From Dactylonectria macrodidyma (lineage: Eukaryota > Ascomycota > Sordariomycetes > Hypocreales > Nectriaceae), in the NCBI GenBank assembly GCA_020744425.1, contig JAGMUV010000005.1, forward strand, positions 2,108,001 to 2,172,000: 64,000 nucleotides of DNA, given 5' to 3'. Below are positions 56,959-64,000 of the stretch, one piece after another (the stretch's first letter is position 1; each line of letters starts with the position of its first letter). The position numbers and the translations under genes were made by a program. The notes below the pieces were generated by a model, which worked only from the letters and a program-made list of their open reading frames with translations, ran no database searches and was not told the origin of the DNA.

Positions 56959-58761
56959 ATGCCGCCCGAGGATTCCAAACCAGTCGAGCCCGTCGTCGAC
57001 GACAAGGGCAAGCAGGCCGCCGCCGCCGCCGAATCCGAGTCCGAAGACGATGACGAGCCTACAGCCACCGATGCTGCAGCCACCGCCGGCCCTACCGACG
57101 GCAAGAAGAAGAAGAAGAGGTCGAAGCGCAGCAAGATCAAGGCAGCCCTCGGCGGCAAGTCGTCCGAAGGCGATGCCGGCGAGACGGAGCTGCAGAAGGC
57201 TCTGGCGTCTCTGACACCCCAGCAGATCCAGGAGTTCATTGCGCTGAACCCAGCCCTGGCCCGCGAGGTGGCCGAGGCTTCGGGCAGCGCCAACCCGTCA
57301 GCCGACGACGCGGCCCAAATGCTGCGCAATATGAACCTGCAGGACATTATGACGGGGTTGGCGGCCAGCGGCAAGAACGCAAAGGACATGGGCTCCTACA
57401 AGTTCTGGCAGACGCAGCCCGTACCGCGCTTCGGCGAAGAGGGCCAGCTCGAGGAGGGTCCTCTGCGCCTCCAGAAGGTCGAGGATGTTCCCACCGAGCC
57501 TGCGCCGCTGGTTGCTGGTTTCGAGTGGGACACGATGGATCTGTCTGACGATGACCAGATCAAGGAGGTGTATGAGCTGCTCAACGGCCACTACGTCGAG
57601 GACGAGGCAGCCATGTTCCGATTCAACTACTCCCCTGCGATCTTGCGATGGTACGACCTCTACATGCTCGGACAGAGCATGCTCATGAAGTTCCTTCAGT
57701 CTCACTAACACGTATATCTCTCTAGGGCCATGATGCCTCCCGGCTGGAAGAAGGACTACCATGTCGGCGTCCGCGCCACCCAGTCCCGCAAGCTCGTCGC
57801 CTTCATCTCTGCCATCCCCGTCAACCTGCGCGTCCGCGACAAGAACATCATATGCTCCGAGGTCAACTTCCTAGCCATCCACAAGAAGCTTCGCGGGAAG
57901 CGCCTCACGCCCGTCCTCATCAAGGAAATCACCCGCCGCAGCAACCTCAACGAGATCTGGCAGGGTCTATACACCGCTGGCGTCGTCCTCCCCAAGCCTG
58001 TCAGCACATGCCGCTACTATCACCGCTCCATCAACTGGCAGAAGCTGTACGAGGTTGGATTCAGCCCGCTGCCGGCTAACAGCAAGCCGCAGTACCAGAT
58101 CCGCAAGTTTGCGCTTCCAGAGTCCACCAGCACTAAGAACCTGCGTCCGATGGAGGAAAAGGATCTGGATGCAGTTATTAGCCTCTGGAAGAAGTACTCA
58201 GTGAGGTATGACATGGTGCCCGAGTTCGACCGCGAAGAGGCACACCACTGGTTTTTGCCCAAGAAGGGTGACACCGGCGATCAGGTCGTTTGGACCTATG
58301 TCGTTGAGGTAAGGCTTGCCTGTGCACTCTGAATCGCACGATTTCTAACGCCAGTCCAGGACGCCAACAAGGATATTACCGATTTCTTCTCATTCTTCAG
58401 CATCGAGTCCTCAGTGATTGGCAATAAGCAGCATAGCACCATCAGTGTCGCCTACATGTTCTATTACGCCAGCGATGTCGCCCTCAAGGAGCCCTTTGAC
58501 AAGGCTGCCCTCAAGGCCCGCCTCAACGAGCTCATGCATGACGCCCTCATCATCGCCAAGAAATACAAGTTCGACGTCTTCAATGCCCTGTCTCTCATGG
58601 ACAACGCCCTCTTCCTCGAGCAGCAAAAGTTTGGTGCCGGCGATGGCCAGCTGCACTACTACCTGTTCAACTACCGCCTAAACCCCATCTCTGGCGGTGT
58701 CAACAGAAAGAACAACCTCGACGAGGAGGTCCTCAGTGGTATTGGTACGGTCATGCCTTGA
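56959..58761 (+). CDS. NMT1: Glycylpeptide N-tetradecanoyltransferase (N-myristoyltransferase)
   Basis: Transfers myristate from myristoyl-CoA to N-terminal glycine of proteins such as Arf GTPases and G-alpha subunits. Exons 56959-57650, 57726-58308 and 58360-58761 give 558 residues. The N-terminus is acidic, then has a polybasic stretch ([12 protein letters not shown], about 48-59) that in the family binds ribosomes. Conserved blocks include [39 protein letters not shown] (across intron 1), [41 protein letters not shown] and [11 protein letters not shown] near the end. The C-terminus is IGTVMP. In known enzymes the terminal residue is Leu and its carboxylate acts as the catalytic base; here the last residue would be Pro, one base away from Leu. 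The family call is certain. The terminal residue deserves checking. Confidence 0.96.
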
Positions 58762-59042
58762 GGGCGAGCGCGAGTGGGAACGGAAGTGGTGGGAGCAAAA
58801 GAAGAAACAGGATGGCGAGGGTAGCAATACCCAGGATTCACTCTAAAGAGACGTAGAGATTCCAAAGGGGGCCAATACAAAAATATCAAAAAAAAAAATA
58901 CATCTACCTTATCTATGAAGAGATGAATTTCTTGCGGTGGAAGATGTTGACTTAGAGTCTTTGTATAACGCACAGTCGCATCTCGCAAACTTTTTGAGAC
59001 ATGGACAACAAGCTTTGTGAAACTCTATTTTCTCTTCATCTA

Positions 59043-60191
59043 TTACAGCTTGCTCCAGGCTCTCAACCTCTCCTCCAGCAACTCGTTGAGCCACTTGAAG
59101 CGCTCCATGGGTGGCGAATGGCCCATGCCCTCGACGATGAGCCCGACGCCCGGCTGTATTACGTCGACCAGGCGCTGGCCGTTTGGCAGGGAGATGAGGT
59201 TGTCGCGGGTGCCGTGCATGACGAGAATGCGCTCGCGACCAACGGCGTCGGCCATGGCGCGCAGCTGGTCGTCCGTCTTGTCGTGCCAGCCCACGGCCAG
59301 CATCTGGGACACCATGCCCGCCGTCGAGAAGGCCGCGAGGTCGCGCCTCTTGGCCAGCTCCTGCGCTTGGTAGCGCTGGAAGTTTGACCCGAAGGCGCCG
59401 TACACGGGTCCGGCCTCCGGAGGCGGCGGCCGGCACCGGGCCGTCTTCCCCGGCACCGGCACGTCCTCGCCGTCCGGCGCCGCGAGCCACTCGGGCGTGA
59501 AGAGCTTCAGCGCCGTGTCGGTGATAGTCTGCTCCTGCGACTTGGGTACCAGGGACGAGACGCCCTGCATGATCGTCTGCGCCATGGTCTTGTGGTACGA
59601 GAGGCCGGCGGACGAGCACAGCAGCGACAGCGACTGCAGGCGGTGCGGGACCTGCACGGCGAGCTCTTGGGCGATCATGCCTCCCATCGAGATACCCACG
59701 AGGTTGACCTCGCGGTGGGCGGTCCAGCCGACGTCATCCAGCACCTCGATGATGTCCTTGGCCATCTCGCTCGTCGAGTAGCGCCCAAGAGGCTTGTCGC
59801 TGCCGCCCATGCCGCGGTTGTCGATGATGAGCATCGAGTACTCGTCGGCATGGTCGTGGCCAAAGTACTTGGTCTGTCGCTGCCACGACGTCATGACGCC
59901 AGCCAGGCCCATGATGAACTAACAGAACAATGTCAGTACTGAGCCTCCGATTCCAACATGGCCGGCCGCATTTCTACGCAACTGATGATGAGAGAAACCC
60001 AAACATACCGCCATCTTGATAGGCCCAGAACCGTGAATCTCCCACGCAATGTTGATCGGCCCGCCACGGCCTTTGCCCGCCGCGGTCTTGCCCTCCTTGT
60101 GAGGCTCAAGCCCCCAGATGGCGCCCGGGTAGGATGGGTGGCTGAGCGTCTCCTCAGCCGAGGGAAACGACTTTATTATTCTGTGGCGCAT
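59043..60191 (-). CDS. Alpha/beta hydrolase of unknown substrate
   Basis: Predicted 352 residues from exons 60191-60009 and 59918-59043. The core begins INIAWEIHGSGPIKMA-FIMGLAGVMTSWQ, with the oxyanion region spanning the splice. DNRGMGGSD follows and then the nucleophile elbow VGISMGG (Ser138). The acid lies in VMHGTRDNLI and the His in EGMGHSPP, so the triad is complete. A cap region of about 90 residues follows the nucleophile (TITDTALKLFTPEWL ... SMLAVGWHDK). It resembles fungal hydrolases related to proline iminopeptidase and 3-oxoadipate enol-lactonase, but nothing fixes the substrate. No signal peptide is seen. The N-terminus MRHRIIKSFPSAEETL may be incomplete if a small upstream exon exists. 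It converges with NMT1, 281 bp apart. Confidence 0.88.
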
Positions 60192-60972
60192 CGTAGGTCA
60201 GCCCATGATTGTCTTCGTTGAAGCCGAACAGACTCCGGGAGACAGCAGCGACATCGGCCGAGGAAAGAAAGGGACGAAGAAAATCATATCGCGCCTTGAG
60301 ACTTACTCAGCTGTCATGATGTTTGCTTGCACCTTGGTACTCTCACAGTTGTTTGGTCAAGCTATGATGCAGGTGAGTTGGTTTCCCGATCTGGTGTCAG
60401 CCTAGAGTGGAGAAGGCCCAAACAAGATAGCAACTCGCTTCCTAGTATTTGAACGTCAACAGTTGGGGTTTGTTGGAGCGAATTAATGACAATAATCGAA
60501 ATGACTCAGAACGGATAATTCGTGAATAGAAAACAAGCAAATGAAAGCTTGTTTGAGTTTAGTTTAGTCGCCCCCAACACCATCTCACCAGATCATATCC
60601 AATGCACGAGTTGTCGTTGGTTGACAGGGTTGTTCCTAGCAGTGACGTTCTCCCACCACACGTACCGAGATATTCCAATAAATCACAGGCATGAAAAGCC
60701 AGGCGAACCGTGATGGCTTCCTATTGGAAAAGAATATGTCTCCTAATTCCCATTTTATTCCTTTTTAGCCGGCGAGTCTCTGAGTCCTCACATTCGCTTA
60801 TTGTACATCATATACATGGCCCATCATGTCATGGCCTCAACGTCCTCGACGCGCGGTCTCCCCCCGTATCGTGCCTGGCCATCCACGAGTAAGATTGGTG
60901 CCATCATTGGCGCCGTCTATCTAAAAGCCCAACTGCCCAGAGAAGTGTTGGCAAGGTCCCTAGAAAATTCGT
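60192..60972. other. Intergenic region between SWP1 3' end and hydrolase promoter
   Basis: About 780 bp with no supported gene. Both neighbours are on the minus strand, so it holds the hydrolase promoter and the SWP1 3' end. No element is recognised. Confidence 0.45.
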
Positions 60973-62039
60973 TTACCTCTCGCCAGCAAGGCGTCGGGCC
61001 TGAACCTCGCTCAGCGCCTTAGTTCCACTGAGGAACGAGACGATGCTGAGGACAATGACGACTGGCAGGATCTGGAACAAGTTCCACGCGCTGTAGTAGA
61101 GGAAGAAGGCGCCCTCAATGGCAATGATGGATCCGAAGAAGACGATATGCGAAACCGGCGCAGTGCCGAGAGCCTTGGGGAGGTGGTTAACGTTGGCACC
61201 GAGGAACAGCCACTGTGACACCGGATTAGCAAATATTCCATCAAAAAAATGGCAACTTGGACACGTACACCAAAGAACAGGGCGGGAACTGCGGCCAGCA
61301 CAGCCAGCACAAATACCAGCGAGATGAAGATGGGTGGGCTCTTGGCGTCCGCTCGGAAGATGTGCTGGATAGTGGCACGCTTGCCGTATCGGACTGGGGC
61401 CTTGTACTGAGGCGCAGGCGTGTTGGCGTCGAGCTGAACCTCGACTTCGAAAGCAGGGATGATGGAGGCCTTGGAGGGTCCAAAGGAGCCGACAACGATG
61501 CTGGCCTTGAGGACGTCGGACAGGAGGAGTTGGACGGGGAGGTCCTTCTGGGTCTGGGGACTCGTCAGCTCGTGTCATTGTGGGCGGTCGAAGTGCGCAA
61601 TTCGCTTACAATTTCGACGCTTCCCTTTCCAGACGCCTTCAAGGTCAGAGGGAAAGGAGCTTCGAGGCCAGATGACTCTGTTAGGATGAGGAAGGCCTGG
61701 TGCGGCCGCTTGCTGGTCGAGCCCTCCTTGGTCGTCAACGACACCGTGAGAGTATCCTTGTGGCCCAGAACGACGGCTTTCGCGGCATGCTGGCTATCGG
61801 TAAACCTGCGGCACTCATCCTGTCAGCAATTGCATCTTCCAAGCACCAGATCCAGAACGATTCGGTTTCGTGCGCAGGCGGGGAAGGGGACAGCTTTCGC
61901 GGGAGCTCTCTCACTTCTGGGTGGTTGCGTCGGACTTCTTGTAGCCGACGGAGACGGACGCGTCGGCGATGGTCCAAGAGGAGGCGGCGTGGGCGGCGCC
62001 CGCGAGGAAGAGGAGCGACGATGCGATGGAGAGACGCAT
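60973..62039 (-). CDS. SWP1: Oligosaccharyltransferase subunit, ribophorin II/SWP1
   Basis: Subunit of the ER oligosaccharyltransferase that transfers the lipid-linked glycan to Asn in N-x-S/T sites. Exons 62039-61915, 61805-61610, 61553-61269 and 61212-60973 give 281 residues, the size of fungal Swp1. A signal peptide is clear (MRLSIASSLLFLAGAAHA). The luminal part carries the ribophorin-like VVLGHKDTLTVSLTTKEGS and KRPHQAFLILTESSGLEAPFPL. The membrane part has three segments: IFISLVFVLAVLAAVPALFFG, HIVFFGSIIAIEGAFFLYYSA and FQILPVVIVLSIVSFLSG. The end EVQARRLAGER is also typical. Phase 0 joins around exon 3 fix the donor at GTACGT. Confidence 0.93.
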
Positions 62040-62538
62040 GGTGGGCGGGTTGCGGGTAGTGGGAATGTCGATGGGCGAGGCTGGAGTAAGATGGACAGCT
62101 TGGAGAGACCAGATAGTTCTCCAGATACGGTAGCTCTTTGGAGGTTACGTGGTGGCAGGTGGAGCAACGCCATTGGTCGAAGCTGTCTGAACTGGGTGGG
62201 GCCGAAACGGAATACGTACTCCTGACGCACGCTCTGGCAATACTTCTAGGGTAACTCGATTTGTCTTGGTACAATGAACGACAGGGGTAATGTTCACTCT
62301 TGAGATGGTGAATCACTATTGATTCGAAATGCATTCATAATAGTGGAGGCTTGCTGGCAAGACACTGTTCGTGCTTTCCAATCCATTTAACTTGATATCT
62401 CTGTTTATTCGTAAGTTGCGTAACCAGCTAAAAATCTGGATCATGTCTGTAAATCTATGCTGCCTTCATCAGAAAGCCTCTTGAGTTCTGTAAGTTGACC
62501 TGGTTCTTCATCTCTCAATTTGCGTCGTTCTAGTCAAT
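62040..62538. other. Intergenic region upstream of SWP1
   Basis: About 500 bp holding the SWP1 promoter and the NAT 3' end, both on the minus strand. No recognised element. Confidence 0.45.
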
Positions 62539-63570
62539 TCATGCTGATGCTTGAATCTCTTTCGTATGGCCCTTGATGGTCTGAATCTCCTCTTCTGTTA
62601 GCTCAATGCCAAACCACTTCTTCAGCGCCTGCACTCGCTCATCCTCCGTCTTGCACTCCTGCACCACCATTGTCTTGCCGCCGGGATTCTCCTTGATGAC
62701 GTGGTCCACCAGCATCCGCTTGCCGTACACGTCCTGACCACCCGGGATGGCCGGGTTCGGGCGGCTCAGGAACTTGACGACGAGCACCGTCCACGTCTGA
62801 AAGCTGCGGGGGCTCGTACTCGTGTAATGGTTGCAGACGTCGAAATCAGCCGGGAGCCACTCGACGGCATGGCTGAAGGCGTAGTAGCTCGCCCACGGCT
62901 GGCCCGGGGCGTTGCGGCATTGGTAGATCCACAGCCGGCGGCCGGGCGTCAGCTCCGTCTGGCCCGGGATGAAGTCCCGAATCAGTCGGGCGTCCTGCGT
63001 TCCCATGTTGCGCCACTCGGTGCCCTCCTCTAGGGCCATCGGCTGCGTGGGGCCGTCGCCGCCGAAGCTGACGTCGAGCACCCACCGCGAGTTGTCGGCC
63101 AACGTAACAATGTTGACAATGTGAACCCTAAACAATGTTAACATGGAATTTCCATCTTGGGGTTCTTATCATGAATATGGAGAAAAAGAAGGGACTGACC
63201 AGCCGGGATACCCCCCATGAGGGACGCCGTCTTTGCGTGCCCGCACCCGGACGCCGACGGGATACACTTGGAAGCCCAACGCGCGCAACATGTGAGTCAG
63301 CAAAATACTATTCTCCATGCAATAGCCGCCTCGCCCACGGCCATTGTCAATGATTTTACAGTAAATCTCTTGGGGGTCAAGCGTGACGCTCCGGTGGTCT
63401 GAGTAGTGCAGCAACAGGTTCTCGTAGGGGACTTCAGTGATCATGTGCTTGTGAATGGCGGAGAGGAAAGCATGGTCTAGGATGGGCTCGTTCCCGATGT
63501 AATACTCAGATGGTATCTTGAGGTGAGAAAGGAACTTGGCCACCTGGGCCTCGGAGTAGATGTGAGCCAT
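62539..63570 (-). CDS. Arylamine N-acetyltransferase (fungal NAT)
   Basis: Acyl-CoA-dependent transferase that modifies arylamines. Fungal NATs, some preferring malonyl-CoA, detoxify benzoxazolinone-type plant compounds and anilines. Exons 63570-63200 and 63127-62539 give 319 residues. The catalytic triad is Cys84 (GRGGYCMEN), His126 (VHIVNIV, just after the splice) and Asp142 (WVLDVSFGG). The join GGYPGW-VHIVN is in phase; the donor GTCAGT is a less common but acceptable form. The N-terminus YSEAQVAKFLSHLKIP is typical. The C-terminal part carries the longer insert usual in fungal enzymes. No partner gene of a plant-toxin degradation cluster is next to it in the window. Which acyl donor it prefers cannot be told from sequence by eye. 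Confidence 0.95.
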
Positions 63571-64000
63571 GGTGTTTGTTAAAAGTGAAGTCGTATCTTG
63601 TGTGTTTCGTGTAGTCGAGGCTGGAAAGATACAGATCAGATCAACACCAGCGAAACCGTTCAACTTCGAGACAGACGACACCCCAATTGAAAGCAGAACA
63701 AATAATACGAGAAAGAAATATCCGAGTCAAGAGCCGAAACCGCGACGTCAGGTCATCCTAATCTAGAGTCCGTGGTATGTCCCGCAAGGCCGCAAGGGCC
63801 CCATGAAGGAAGACCCGCCCCGGCCGCCGTGTCAGAGAAAAAGGCGGTCCTCGACTCCTTGTAATCGCAAAAGGCGGGTTGAACAAACTGCGCCCTCTGG
63901 CTATCCAGTCGTTGGAGGGCGGCGGCAGCGTCGCCAGCCAATCAGCGGAATTCTGGCGTTTACTTCGGGAGCGTGCGTATTGTTCGGCCTCCCGCTCGGC
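63571..64000. other. Upstream region of the NAT gene, window edge
   Basis: Contains the NAT promoter. The last 200 bases are GC-rich with no supported frame. A gene may start beyond the edge. Confidence 0.4.

Noticed and set aside
54295..60191. Two alpha/beta hydrolases near NAT as a detoxification cluster
   Set aside because: They are separated by NMT1 and SWP1, which are housekeeping genes; spacing and orientation do not suggest co-regulation.

Overview
The window is nuclear DNA of a filamentous ascomycete (Pezizomycotina, most likely Sordariomycetes). The evidence is compact genes with short GT..AG introns of about 50-90 bases, branch-point-like CTAAC motifs, long intergenic stretches, and families typical of these fungi: a DUF3433 membrane protein, a SUR7/PalI-like protein, a fungal arylamine N-acetyltransferase and an Asp/Ala-repeat secreted protein. 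The lineage call is inference. I found no rRNA, tRNA, CRISPR array, recognisable transposase or complete secondary-metabolite cluster. Exon joins were read by eye from splice signals, reading phase and protein continuity. Wherever I give exon lengths, they sum to a whole number of codons.

Left part (1-25 kb): a low-complexity coiled-coil protein; a CAJ1/DJP1-type J protein (minus); squalene synthase ERG9; a subtilisin-like protease with propeptide (minus); a 5.7 kb gene-poor gap; an F-box-like protein; GPI14/PIG-M mannosyltransferase (minus); and divergently from it TRAX.

Middle part (26-46 kb): a 1283-residue DUF3433 membrane protein; a small orphan protein with an internal duplication; an Esterase-713-like hydrolase with a long disordered tail; an Ada-type Cys4 domain plus AraC helix-turn-helix protein; a secreted protein with an expanding 18-bp minisatellite; a SUR7/PalI-like protein whose frame appears broken in an A8 run; a ZZ-finger/EF-hand membrane protein (minus); and divergently from it RCF1.

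Right part (46-64 kb): a TLDc protein of RTC5 type (minus); SWC3-like SWR1 subunit (minus); an ABHD12-like hydrolase with an 8-nt exon; N-myristoyltransferase NMT1; an alpha/beta hydrolase (minus); ribophorin II/SWP1 (minus); and arylamine N-acetyltransferase (minus).

Most genes are housekeeping and stand alone: ER glycosylation and GPI synthesis, sterol synthesis, mitochondrial respiration, chromatin, protein lipidation. No multi-gene system is obvious. The most interesting points are local: the apparent SUR7-like frame break, the unusual nucleophile elbow and tail of the esterase, the coding minisatellite, the 8-nt exon, the C-terminal proline of the N-myristoyltransferase, and a pair of 15-bp inverted repeats in the gene-poor gap.
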